From Burkholderiales bacterium (lineage in GTDB: Bacteria > Pseudomonadota > Gammaproteobacteria > Burkholderiales > Burkholderiaceae_C): a stretch of DNA of 43,983 nucleotides. Location: the NCBI GenBank assembly GCA_018969975.1, contig JAGWXI010000014.1, positions 1 through 43,983 of the forward strand, read 5' to 3'. Below are positions 18,402 through 26,841 of the stretch, one piece after another (within the stretch, counting starts at the first letter, position 1; the number at the start of each line of letters is the position of its first letter). Made by a program: the position numbers and the translations under genes. The notes under the pieces are model-generated. The model saw only the letters and a list, made by a program, of their open reading frames with translations. It did no database searches and was not told the origin of the DNA.

Positions 18402-20348
18402 ATGTCAACCACGTTTCCGCGATTATTAGCGTCCCATGCCACACAGCGCCCGAGCGCAAGTGCGATGCGTGAAAAAGAATATGGCATTTGGCAAAGCATA
18501 GATTGGTCGGCCATGTTGCAGATGGTGACACATTTGTCTTGTGGCTTGCACCAAGCTGGTTTACAGCGGGGCGAGCATATCGTCATCATTGGTGCAAACC
18601 GTCCAAGACTTTACGCCACTATGTTGGCAGCGCAGTCGTTAGGCGCAATTCCAATTCCGCTCTACCAAGATGCTGTAGCAGCCGAATGCATTTTCCCCAT
18701 GAGCAACGCCGAGGTTCGCTTTTGCGTTGTAGAAGATCAAGAGCAAGTCGACAAGATGCTCGAAGTGCGCGATCAGTGGCCACAGTTGAGCCACATCTTC
18801 TACGATGACCCCCGGGGACTTCGTAAATATATGGAACCTGGTTTGTCTTCTATGGAAGACTTATTGGCTTCAGGGGAAGCGTTTGCGAGACAAAACCCTG
18901 ATTTCTACCATCAACAAGTAGAACAAGGCCAAGCGGAAGATGTCGCCGCCATGTTTTTTACGTCTGGAACCACGGGTAATCCTAAGGGCGTTGTCCACAC
19001 GCACCTCTCACTAATTGATCGCGCCCAAGCGGGAGCTAAGTTTGATCACTTAACCCCTAACGAGGACGTATTGGCATATCTGCCACCAGCGTGGATTGGT
19101 CAAAACATATTCAGTTATGCCCAGTGGTTGGTTTGCGGCTATGTTGTGAATTGTCCCGAGTCGGCCTCCACTGTCATGATCGATCTCAATGAGATTGGTC
19201 CCACTTACTACTTTGCGCCTCCGCGTGTGTTTGAGGGCTTGCTCACCAGCGTAATGATTCGTATGGAAGACGCGGGCAGCCTTAAGCGTGGTCTTTTCCA
19301 CTACTTTATGGATATTGCTCGCAAATATGGCCCCGCCAAAATGGATGGGCAATCGGTGGGCTTGCTGCCTAGTTTGTTGCTTGCTTTAGGCAACTTATTG
19401 ATATATGGCCCGTTGCGCAATACCTTGGGCTTTAGCCGTGTTCGCGTGGCTTACACCGCCGGAGAAGCAATTGGTCCGGACCTCTTTCGTTTTTATAGAT
19501 CAATTGGCATCAACCTCAAACAGTTGTATGGATCAACCGAGACGGCGGTTTTTGTCTGTTTGCAACCTGACAACCAAGCGCGCGCCGATACCGTAGGTGT
19601 TCCTTGTGAAGGCGTCGAAATCAAAATGGCAGAAAACGGAGAAATTCTGGTCAAGTCCTCAGGGTTGCTCAAAGAATATTACAAAAACCCAGCTGCCACT
19701 GCCGAGGTACTGACTGCTGACGGTTGGTACCACACCAGCGATGCAGGCTTCATCGATGCACAGGGGCATTTGAAAATCATTGACCGTGTGAAAGATGTGG
19801 GGCGTATCAAAGGTGGCGCCAATGATGGAGCAATGTTTGCGCCGAAATATGTAGAGAACAAACTCAAGTTCTTCCCCCATATCAAAGAGGTGGTGGCGTA
19901 TGGCGACCAACGCGACAAAGTATGTGTGATGATCAATATTGACTTTGAGGCCGTGGGTAACTGGGCCGAGCGCCGTAACTTGCCTTATGCCGGCTACACC
20001 GATCTGGCGCAAAAGCCAGAGGTGTATGGGCTGATCAAAGACTGCGTTGAAAAAGTAAACGCCGACTTAGCGCAAGACACTTTATTAGCCGGTAGCCAAG
20101 TAAACCGTTTCTTGGTCTTGCACAAAGAACTCGATGCAGATGATGGCGAATTGACGAGAACCAACAAGGTGCGTAGAGGTTTCATTGCTGAGAAATACGA
20201 GCCACTCATCCATGCTTTGTACACAGGCTTGTACGAGCAATTCATTGAAACCCAGGTCAAGTTTGAAGATGGTCGCACCGGTAGTGTGAGCGCGACCTTG
20301 AAAATTTCAGACGCAACAACCTTCACCCCAGTGGGGAAAGTAGCATGA
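18402..20348 (+). CDS. AMP-dependent acyl-CoA synthetase (long-chain fatty-acid type)
   Basis: Adenylates a carboxylic acid with ATP and transfers it to CoA. From ATG 18402 it has 648 residues; a TTG one codon upstream is less likely. P-loop TSGTTGNPKG at residues 187-196, the YGSTET motif, the hinge motif GWYHTSDAGFIDAQGHLKII, and a candidate C-terminal catalytic Lys in LTRTNKVRRGF. The C-terminal domain has extra segments common to the long-chain ligase group. It opens the transporter cluster and overlaps livG by ATGA, so translation is coupled. The substrate is unknown. Long-chain acids are only one option, since the linked LIV-type transporter favours smaller acids. Confidence 0.88.
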   Translation: MSTTFPRLLASHATQRPSASAMREKEYGIWQSIDWSAMLQMVTHLSCGLHQAGLQRGEHIVIIGANRPRLYATMLAAQSLGAIPIPLYQDAVAAECIFPMSNAEVRFCVVEDQEQVDKMLEVRDQWPQLSHIFYDDPRGLRKYMEPGLSSMEDLLASGEAFARQNPDFYHQQVEQGQAEDVAAMFFTSGTTGNPKGVVHTHLSLIDRAQAGAKFDHLTPNEDVLAYLPPAWIGQNIFSYAQWLVCGYVVNCPESASTVMIDLNEIGPTYYFAPPRVFEGLLTSVMIRMEDAGSLKRGLFHYFMDIARKYGPAKMDGQSVGLLPSLLLALGNLLIYGPLRNTLGFSRVRVAYTAGEAIGPDLFRFYRSIGINLKQLYGSTETAVFVCLQPDNQARADTVGVPCEGVEIKMAENGEILVKSSGLLKEYYKNPAATAEVLTADGWYHTSDAGFIDAQGHLKIIDRVKDVGRIKGGANDGAMFAPKYVENKLKFFPHIKEVVAYGDQRDKVCVMINIDFEAVGNWAERRNLPYAGYTDLAQKPEVYGLIKDCVEKVNADLAQDTLLAGSQVNRFLVLHKELDADDGELTRTNKVRRGFIAEKYEPLIHALYTGLYEQFIETQVKFEDGRTGSVSATLKISDATTFTPVGKVA

Positions 20349-21127
20349 GTAAAAAAATTGGCGACATCATTCTCGACGTCAATCACATCAGTTTGCGTTT
20401 TGGTGGGGTAAAGGCGCTGACAGATATTTCATTCAACGTGCGCGAGCATGAGGTGCGCGCCATCATCGGCCCCAATGGTGCGGGCAAAAGTTCGATGCTC
20501 AATTGCATCAACGGCGTGTACACACCACAAGAAGGGTCGATTACTTTTCGCGGTCAAACCTTTGACCACATGGATAGCCACCAAGTAGCCACTATGGGCA
20601 TTGCGCGCACCTTTCAGAATTTGGCGTTGTTCAAAGGCATGAGTGTTTTGGACAACATCATGACTGGGCGCAATTTGCGCATGAAAAGCAACATCTTTCT
20701 GCAAGCTTTGCGCATTGGCCCAGCTGAACAAGAAGAAATGCGACACCGTGACAAGGTGGAGCACATCATCGACTTTTTGGAAATTCAGGCTTTTCGCAAA
20801 ACACCTGTGGGCCAGTTGCCTTACGGTTTGCAAAAGCGTGTGGACTTAGGTCGTGCGCTTGCTCTTGAACCAGAAGTGTTGTTGCTCGACGAACCTATGG
20901 CCGGTATGAACGTAGAAGAGAAGCAAGATATGTGTCGATTCATCTTAGATGTGAACGACGAATTTGGCACCACCATCGTATTGATCGAACATGACATGGG
21001 AGTGGTCATGGATATTTCAGACCGCGTGGTGGTGCTCGACTATGGCAAAAAAATTGGTGACGGCACGCCTGACGAGGTGCGCAACAACGAGGAAGTGATC
21101 AGTGCTTACCTCGGCACTTCGCATTGA
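20345..21127 (+). CDS. livG: Branched-chain amino acid-type ABC transporter ATPase LivG
   Basis: Cytoplasmic ATPase of a HAAT-family importer, 260 residues. Walker A GPNGAGKSSM, the LivG-style signature LPYGLQKRVDLGRAL in place of LSGGQ, Walker B VLLLDEPMAGM, and the H-loop region LIEHDMG. The start overlaps the synthetase stop (ATGA). The family carries amino acids, but also amides, urea and aromatic acids, so the name gives the transporter type and not the substrate. Confidence 0.93.
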   Translation: MSKKIGDIILDVNHISLRFGGVKALTDISFNVREHEVRAIIGPNGAGKSSMLNCINGVYTPQEGSITFRGQTFDHMDSHQVATMGIARTFQNLALFKGMSVLDNIMTGRNLRMKSNIFLQALRIGPAEQEEMRHRDKVEHIIDFLEIQAFRKTPVGQLPYGLQKRVDLGRALALEPEVLLLDEPMAGMNVEEKQDMCRFILDVNDEFGTTIVLIEHDMGVVMDISDRVVVLDYGKKIGDGTPDEVRNNEEVISAYLGTSH

Positions 21128-21138
21128 TGGGAGCAGTA

Positions 21139-22068
21139 ATGGGATTTTTTCTTGAAACCCTCTTTGGCGGCTTGATGGCCGGCATGTTGTATTCCTTGGT
21201 GGCGCTGGGCTTTGTGTTAATTTTCAAAGCCTCTGGTGTATTCAACTTCGCCCAAGGTGCGATGGTGTTGTTTGCCGCATTGGCGATGGCCCGTTTTGGC
21301 GAGTGGATTCCGATGTACAGCGCTATCGACAACTTCTTTTTGGTCAATTTGCTCTCCTTTATTGCGGCAGCGGCAGTGATGTTTATCGTGGCTTGGGTGG
21401 TGGAGTATTTAGTGCTTCGCCATTTGGTTAACCAAGAAGGAACAACCTTGCTGATGGCTACCTTGGGCATTACCTATTTCTTGGATGGGGTGGGCCAATC
21501 TATTTTTGGCAGCGATATTTACAAGATCGATGTAGGAATGCCCAAAGAGCCTTTGATGTTGTTTGAGTCGATTTTTGACGGCGGCGTCATGATTAACCAA
21601 GAAGACTTGGTGGCGGCAGTTATTGCGGCGGCGTTGGTGGCGCTGCTTAGCTTGTTCTTCCAAAAAACCACTACCGGTCGGGCTTTGCGTGCGGTGGCAG
21701 ATGACCACCAGGCCGCGCAGTCTATCGGTATTCCTTTAAACCGCATTTGGGTCATTGTCTGGTGCGTAGCTGGTGTAGTGGCTTTGGTGGCGGGCATGAT
21801 TTGGGGTTCCAAATTAGGCGTGCAATTCTCACTCTCCACCGTGGCTTTGCGCGCCTTACCCGTGGTAATTTTGGGCGGTCTGACTTCTGTTCCTGGCGCC
21901 ATCATCGGCGGTTTAATTATTGGTGTGGGCGAGAAATTGTCAGAGGTTTTTTTAGGCCCCTATGTTGGTGGCGGCATTGAAATTTGGTTTGCCTATGTGC
22001 TGGCTTTGGGCTTTTTGTTGGTTCGACCACAAGGCTTGTTTGGCGAAAAAATTATTGACCGCGTGTAA
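21139..22068 (+). CDS. livH: ABC transporter permease LivH
   Basis: Inner-membrane permease of the importer. I placed the start at ATG 21139 (MGFFLETLFGGLMAGMLYSL), which has a GGAG site 5 bases upstream. The frame also contains ATG 21127 and TTG 21124, which overlap the livG stop and lack a ribosome-binding site. The 309 residues form about eight hydrophobic helices. The family segment KTTTGRALRAVADDHQAAQS, with the EAA-like cytoplasmic loop, and the GLTSVPGAIIGGLIIGV region are clear. Confidence 0.93.
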   Translation: MGFFLETLFGGLMAGMLYSLVALGFVLIFKASGVFNFAQGAMVLFAALAMARFGEWIPMYSAIDNFFLVNLLSFIAAAAVMFIVAWVVEYLVLRHLVNQEGTTLLMATLGITYFLDGVGQSIFGSDIYKIDVGMPKEPLMLFESIFDGGVMINQEDLVAAVIAAALVALLSLFFQKTTTGRALRAVADDHQAAQSIGIPLNRIWVIVWCVAGVVALVAGMIWGSKLGVQFSLSTVALRALPVVILGGLTSVPGAIIGGLIIGVGEKLSEVFLGPYVGGGIEIWFAYVLALGFLLVRPQGLFGEKIIDRV

Positions 22069-22079
22069 GGGAAAGCAAT

Positions 22080-23156
22080 ATGTTCTACAGAGAAAACGGT
22101 CAGTTCAAAACCAATTACAAAGCGGATCAGCAGATCTTCCCCATCACGCAAGACCGTATTGGCGTGTTGCTGTTGATTGCTTTTGCTTTCTTAGGCGTGC
22201 CCATGCTGGCCGATGAATACATGTTGCGTGCAATTTTGATTCCCTTCCTTATCCTGTCGCTTGCGGCTTTAGGGGTCAATATCTTGGTGGGCTATTGCGG
22301 GCAAATCTCACTGGGATCTGGTGCTTTTATGGCGGTGGGCGCTTATGCAGCCTACAACTTCTTTGTGCGTGTGGAAGGCTTGCCCTTGATCGTGTGCTTG
22401 TTGATGGGCGGCGTGTTCGCTACTTTGGTGGGCATATTTTTTGGCATTCCTAGTTTGCGCGTGAAGGGTTTGTATTTGGCAGTGGCTACGCTGGCTGCGC
22501 AGTTCTTTTGCGATTGGGCTTTCTTGCGTATCAAATGGTTCACCAACGACTCATCGTCGGGCACGGCTTTCGTCGCAGACCTGCAAGTGTTTGGCATGCC
22601 CATCAACTCGCCCTTAGAAAAATATACCTTCTGCTTGGTGTGCTTGGTGATCTTTGGCGTGCTGGCAAAAAATTTGGTGCGAAGCGCTATCGGTCGGGAG
22701 TGGATGGCCATACGCGATATGGATGTGGCCGCCGCCGTGATTGGCATTCGACCCATGTATGCCAAGCTCAGCGCCTTTGCAGTCAGCTCTTTTATTGTGG
22801 GAGTTGCTGGCGCACTGTGGGCATTTATTCACTTGGGGTCATGGGAGCCTGCTGCTTTCTCGGTTGACCGTTCGTTTCAATTGTTGTTCATGGTGATTTT
22901 GGGCGGCATGGGCTCCATCATGGGAAGCTTTTTTGGTGCGGCCTTCATTGTGGTGTTGCCCATCGTCATCAATTTGGTATTGCCAGAGTTGGGCAACTTG
23001 GTAGGAGTGGTCGTTAGCACCGCAGGCTTGACGCACGCAGAACAAATTATTTTTGGCGCCCTCATTGTTTGGTTCTTAATTGTTGAGCCGCATGGGTTGG
23101 CCAAGTTGTGGAGTGTTGGAAAACAAAAGCTGCGTTTGTGGCCTTTTCCGCATTGA
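22080..23156 (+). CDS. livM: ABC transporter permease LivM
   Basis: Second permease of the importer, 358 residues. A hydrophilic N-terminus of about 35 residues precedes the membrane helices. Family segments ALGVNILVGYCGQISLGSGA (residues 62-81) and AIRDMDVAAAVIGIRPMYAK are seen, as is the C-terminal LGGMGSIMGSFFGA. The start ATG follows livH by 11 bases with a weak GGGAAAG site. It keeps the gene order livG-livH-livM. Confidence 0.93.
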   Translation: MFYRENGQFKTNYKADQQIFPITQDRIGVLLLIAFAFLGVPMLADEYMLRAILIPFLILSLAALGVNILVGYCGQISLGSGAFMAVGAYAAYNFFVRVEGLPLIVCLLMGGVFATLVGIFFGIPSLRVKGLYLAVATLAAQFFCDWAFLRIKWFTNDSSSGTAFVADLQVFGMPINSPLEKYTFCLVCLVIFGVLAKNLVRSAIGREWMAIRDMDVAAAVIGIRPMYAKLSAFAVSSFIVGVAGALWAFIHLGSWEPAAFSVDRSFQLLFMVILGGMGSIMGSFFGAAFIVVLPIVINLVLPELGNLVGVVVSTAGLTHAEQIIFGALIVWFLIVEPHGLAKLWSVGKQKLRLWPFPH

Positions 23157-23206
23157 TGTTTTTGTGAGCGCATTATTTGTCAATAATTTTTTAAAGGAGA
23201 CTTCAA

Positions 23207-24529
23207 ATGAAACTTCGCTCTCTCATGCTGGCCATCACAGTGGCAGCCTCGGGGTTGACCAGCGCCTTGGTCACCACCTCTGCTCAGGCGCAAGCCAAAG
23301 AGCAGTTCTTTCCTGTTCTGCCTTACCGCTCTGGAGCGTATGCACCCAACGGTGTGCCATGGGCTAACGGGTACTCTGATTACCTCAAGCTGATCAACGC
23401 TCGCGATGGTGGCGTCAATGGCGTCAAGATTACCTTTGAAGAATGCGATACCGCTTACGCCACCGACCGCGGCGTGGAGTGTTACGAGCGCCTCAAGGGC
23501 AAAGCCCAAGGCGCCGTGTTTCAGCCTTTGTCAACGGGCATTACCTTCGCTTTGACAGAAAAAGCCCCTGCTGACAAAAACCCCTTGATCACAGCTGGAT
23601 ATGGGCGCTCTGAGTCCAGTGACGGCCAAGTGTTTAAGTGGAACTTCCCCCTCATGGGTACCTATTGGTCGGCTGCTGACATGATCATGCAGCACATCAC
23701 CAAAAAAGAAAGCGGCAACCTCAAGGGTAAAAAGATCGCATTGGTCTACCACGACAGCCCCTACGGAAAAGAACCCATTGCTCTGTTGCAAGAGCGTGCC
23801 AAGATGCAAGGCTATGAGTTGAGCTTGTTGCCCGTGGCTCACCCTGGAGTGGAGCAAAAAGCTACTTGGTTACAAGTGCGTCAATCCAGACCCGACTACG
23901 TCTTGCTCTGGGGTTGGGGTGTGATGAACTCCGCCGCCTTGAAAGAGGCTGTGGCAACTGGCTATCCTCGCGAAAAAATGTTTGGTGTCTGGTGGTCCGC
24001 TGCTGAACCTGATGTGAAAGACGTGGGCGAAGCCGCAAAGGGTTACACAGGTTTGATAGGTACGGGTGAGGGTGGCAAGGTCCTTGCCGATGTGAAGAAA
24101 TTCGTGCATGAGAAAAAGCAAGGCACTGGCCCTGCGGATGAAGTGGGTACCACCCTTTACAACCGCGGTCTGGTGAGCGCAGCTTTGGCTGTTGAAGGCA
24201 TGCGGCGTGCGCAAGAGCGTTACGGCAAGGGCAAGGTCATGAGTGGCGACCAACTTCGTTGGGGCCTTGAGAACTTGGCGCTGGATCAAAAAGCACTAGA
24301 CAAACTGGGCTTGGGAACCATCATGAAGCCGCTAAGTACTTCGTGCTTGGACCACGAAGGTTCACGCCAGGCGCGCTTGCACACTTGGGACGGTAAGAAG
24401 TGGAATTACAGCTCTGACTGGATCGAAGCTGACGACACCATCATCAAGCCCATGGTCAAACAATATGCCGACAAGTACGCAGCTGAGAAAAAACTAACGC
24501 GTCGTACACCGGCTGATTGCCAGTCTTGA
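23207..24529 (+). CDS. livK: Periplasmic substrate-binding protein of the LIV-type importer
   Basis: Type-1 periplasmic binding protein that hands the solute to LivHM. The 440 residues begin with a Sec signal peptide (MKLRSLMLAITVAASG, likely cut after AQA at residue 30). The mature part starts KEQFFPVLPYRSGAYAPNG. It is longer and different from the classical leucine-binding protein and belongs to the branch found with acyl-CoA ligases; its ligand is unknown. An AAAGGAGA site precedes the ATG. A possible internal promoter (TTGTGA at 23162, TAATTT at 23184) could raise its level. Two hairpins follow the gene. Confidence 0.9.
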   Translation: MKLRSLMLAITVAASGLTSALVTTSAQAQAKEQFFPVLPYRSGAYAPNGVPWANGYSDYLKLINARDGGVNGVKITFEECDTAYATDRGVECYERLKGKAQGAVFQPLSTGITFALTEKAPADKNPLITAGYGRSESSDGQVFKWNFPLMGTYWSAADMIMQHITKKESGNLKGKKIALVYHDSPYGKEPIALLQERAKMQGYELSLLPVAHPGVEQKATWLQVRQSRPDYVLLWGWGVMNSAALKEAVATGYPREKMFGVWWSAAEPDVKDVGEAAKGYTGLIGTGEGGKVLADVKKFVHEKKQGTGPADEVGTTLYNRGLVSAALAVEGMRRAQERYGKGKVMSGDQLRWGLENLALDQKALDKLGLGTIMKPLSTSCLDHEGSRQARLHTWDGKKWNYSSDWIEADDTIIKPMVKQYADKYAAEKKLTRRTPADCQS

Positions 24530-24538
24530 TGCAATACA

Positions 24539-24619
24539 GACCCGACAGGCAAGCGATGATTAAAGCTTAGCTTGGCGGGTCGTTAGGCCGTGGCAGTTGA
24601 AAACCCAATGCGCCACGGC
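24539..24619 (+). other. Tandem hairpins between livK and livF
   Basis: GACCCG (24539-24544) pairs with CGGGTC (24576-24581), with inner CAAGC/GCTTG pairs. Then GCCGTGGC (24587-24594) pairs perfectly with GCCACGGC (24612-24619). No T-run follows either. They lie in the 132-base gap after the binding-protein gene and may protect its mRNA or reduce read-through into livF. Confidence 0.6.
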
Positions 24620-24661
24620 AATTAGTTTGTGAAATCAACAACGTTTCAAACAAGGTAAGTC

Positions 24662-25471
24662 ATGAACGCCCAAAACATCGTTCTCAACGTCAACGGCATT
24701 GAGGTCATCTACAACCACGTGATCTTGGTGCTCAAGGGCGTGTCACTGCAGGTGCCCGAGGGAGGTATCGTTGCAATTTTGGGCGGAAATGGCGCTGGCA
24801 AAACCACCACCTTGCGGGCGGTATCTAATTTGTTGCAAGGTGAGCGTGGCGCGGTCACCAAGGGCAGCATTGAGTTGCGCGGCGAGCGCATTGAAAACCT
24901 CACACCAGCCGACTTAGTGCAGCGCGGAGTTGTTCAAGTGATGGAGGGACGCCATTGCTTTGCCCATTTAACGATTGAAGAAAATTTGATGACGGGCAGT
25001 TACACCCGCAAAGACAAAGGCGAGATCGCCGCCAACTTAGAGAAGGTTTACAACTATTTCCCCCGACTCAAAATCCGCCGTACTTCGCAAGCGGCCTACA
25101 CCTCGGGAGGCGAACAACAAATGTGCGCTATTGGGCGTGCCTTGATGGCAAACCCCAGCATGGTTTTGCTCGATGAGCCGTCTATGGGTTTAGCGCCGCA
25201 AATTGTCGAAGAGGTATTCAATATCGTCAAAGACTTGAACGACAAAGAAAAAGTAACTTTCCTATTGGCCGAACAAAACACCAATATGGCCCTGCGCTAT
25301 TCCGATTACGGCTACATCATGGAGTCCGGTCGCATTGTGATGGATGGCAAGGCCAGTGATTTAGCTAGTAACGAAGATGTGAAAGAGTTTTATTTAGGCG
25401 TAGGTGGTGGAGAGCGAAAAAACTTCAAAGACACCAAGAGCTACAAGCGCCGTAAGCGCTGGTTGGCTTGA
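24662..25471 (+). CDS. livF: ABC transporter ATPase LivF
   Basis: Second ATPase of the importer, 269 residues. Walker [15 protein letters not shown], a signature region SGGEQQMCAIGRALM, Walker B MVLLDEPSMGLAP and the switch region LLAEQNTNMAL. The C-terminus is extended by a basic tail (KSYKRRKRWLA) beyond the usual family end. It is separated from livK by the hairpin region, and the PaaK-like gene follows 27 bases later. Confidence 0.93.
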   Translation: MNAQNIVLNVNGIEVIYNHVILVLKGVSLQVPEGGIVAILGGNGAGKTTTLRAVSNLLQGERGAVTKGSIELRGERIENLTPADLVQRGVVQVMEGRHCFAHLTIEENLMTGSYTRKDKGEIAANLEKVYNYFPRLKIRRTSQAAYTSGGEQQMCAIGRALMANPSMVLLDEPSMGLAPQIVEEVFNIVKDLNDKEKVTFLLAEQNTNMALRYSDYGYIMESGRIVMDGKASDLASNEDVKEFYLGVGGGERKNFKDTKSYKRRKRWLA

Positions 25472-25498
25472 TCCAAAGCCTTTTCAGGTTATTTCCGC

Positions 25499-26743
25499 AT
25501 GAGAAACCATTTTGATAGTTTGGAAACGCGTGACCCCGTGCAGCGAGAAGCCGCGCTTTTGGCAGCTCTGCCAAGCCAGGTGGCACACGCGAAAGCAAAA
25601 GCGTCTGCTTTTGCTAAAAGCTTGCAATCGGTAGATGCTGCGATTGTCAGCAGTCGCACTGCTTTGGCAAAGCTACCCGTCATTCGCAAGCACGAGTTGC
25701 TGGAGCAACAACAGGCGCAAAGAGACAGTGATATTTTTGGTGGTTTCTCCGCCATTCGCTATGGCAGAGAAATGCCCCGTATTTTTGCAAGTCCAGGCAC
25801 TATCTATGAGCCAGAAGGTGCAGGCGCGGACTATTGGCGCATGGCCCGGGCTATCTTTGCTGCGGGATTTCGTGAAGGTGAATTAATACACAACTGCTTT
25901 AGCTACCACTTCACTCCTGCGGGTTCGATGATGGAGACCGGTGCGCATGCATTAGGTTGTACCGTGTTCGCGGGTGGTATTGGTCAAACAGAACTACAAG
26001 TACAAGCCATGGCGCAATTAAAGCCTGCTGGGTATATTGGTACGCCCAGCTTCTTAAAAATTTTGCTTGAGAAAGCTACTGAACTGGGCTTTGTATTGCC
26101 AACTGTGCGCAAAGCCTTGGTCTCAGGCGAGGCTTTTCCGCCGAGTTTGCGGGATTGGTTGGCTGAGCGTGGTATCACAGGCTACCAATGCTATGCAACA
26201 GCTGATTTAGGCCTGATCGCCTATGAGACATCGGCACGTGAGGGTTTGGTGTTGGACGAAGGCGTGATTGTTGAAATTGTCCGCCCAGGCACTGGTGACC
26301 CAGTACCAGAAGGCGAAGTGGGTGAGTTGGTGGTAACGACTTTGAACCCAAACTATCCTTTGATACGTTTTGGCACGGGTGATTTGTCTGCAGTTCTCCC
26401 TGGCACATGTCCTACTGGCAGAACCAACATCCGCATCAAAGGTTGGATGGGTCGTGCTGACCAAACTACCAAAGTACGCGGTATGTTTGTGCATCCTAGT
26501 CAAGTGGCAGAAGTAGCTAAACGTTTTCCAGCTATCAAGCGTGCGCGTCTAGTCGTTTCTGGCGAAATGGCAAATGATCAACTCACGCTCCAAGTGGAGA
26601 CCCTTGAGGCAGCAGGGTTAGTTGAAAAAATCAGCGAGGCTGTTCGCGATGTAACCAAGTTACGCGCAAATGTTGACTTGGTAGCTATAGGCAGCCTTCC
26701 CAACGATGGAAAAGTCATAGAAGACGCCCGAAGCTACCAGTAA
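25499..26743 (+). CDS. Phenylacetate-CoA ligase (PaaK)-like adenylating enzyme
   Basis: Member of the PaaK branch of adenylate-forming enzymes, 414 residues. The fold is recognisable from YWRMARAIFAAGFREGE, YIGTPSFLKILLEKATELGF, LVSGEAFPPSLRDWLAERGI and the hinge NYPLIRFGTGDLSAV. The C-terminal domain has GRADQTTKVRGMFVHPSQV, and a Lys at residue 405 (NDGKVIED) can serve in adenylation. The P-loop is unusual: residues 97-105 read ASPGTIYEP where PaaK has SSGTTGKP. It closes the synthetase-liv cluster. The substrate is unknown; an aryl or short carboxylate is plausible. Confidence 0.85.
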   Translation: MRNHFDSLETRDPVQREAALLAALPSQVAHAKAKASAFAKSLQSVDAAIVSSRTALAKLPVIRKHELLEQQQAQRDSDIFGGFSAIRYGREMPRIFASPGTIYEPEGAGADYWRMARAIFAAGFREGELIHNCFSYHFTPAGSMMETGAHALGCTVFAGGIGQTELQVQAMAQLKPAGYIGTPSFLKILLEKATELGFVLPTVRKALVSGEAFPPSLRDWLAERGITGYQCYATADLGLIAYETSAREGLVLDEGVIVEIVRPGTGDPVPEGEVGELVVTTLNPNYPLIRFGTGDLSAVLPGTCPTGRTNIRIKGWMGRADQTTKVRGMFVHPSQVAEVAKRFPAIKRARLVVSGEMANDQLTLQVETLEAAGLVEKISEAVRDVTKLRANVDLVAIGSLPNDGKVIEDARSYQ

Positions 26744-26801
26744 ACACCTACGTAATTCCCGAGTAGCAACCAAAGCTGGGGATGGTTTAGCATGAATGGT
26801 T

Positions 26802-26815
26802 TTGATAAGCGTCAA
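26802..26815. promoter_or_regulatory. FNR/Anr-like box upstream of the first Bug gene
   Basis: TTGAT-AAGC-GTCAA matches the FNR consensus TTGAT-N4-ATCAA at 9 of 10 positions. It ends 26 bases before the ATG. Its closeness to the start would suit repression better than activation. A chance match cannot be excluded. Confidence 0.35.
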
Positions 26816-26841
26816 TTTATTTTTAACCACTTGGAGACCGT

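Noticed and set aside
23162-23189. Internal promoter before livK and the short repeat ATTATT-TGTC-AATAAT
   Set aside because: The -35 and -10 matches are modest with a 16-base spacer and AT-rich surroundings, so they are mentioned only under livK.
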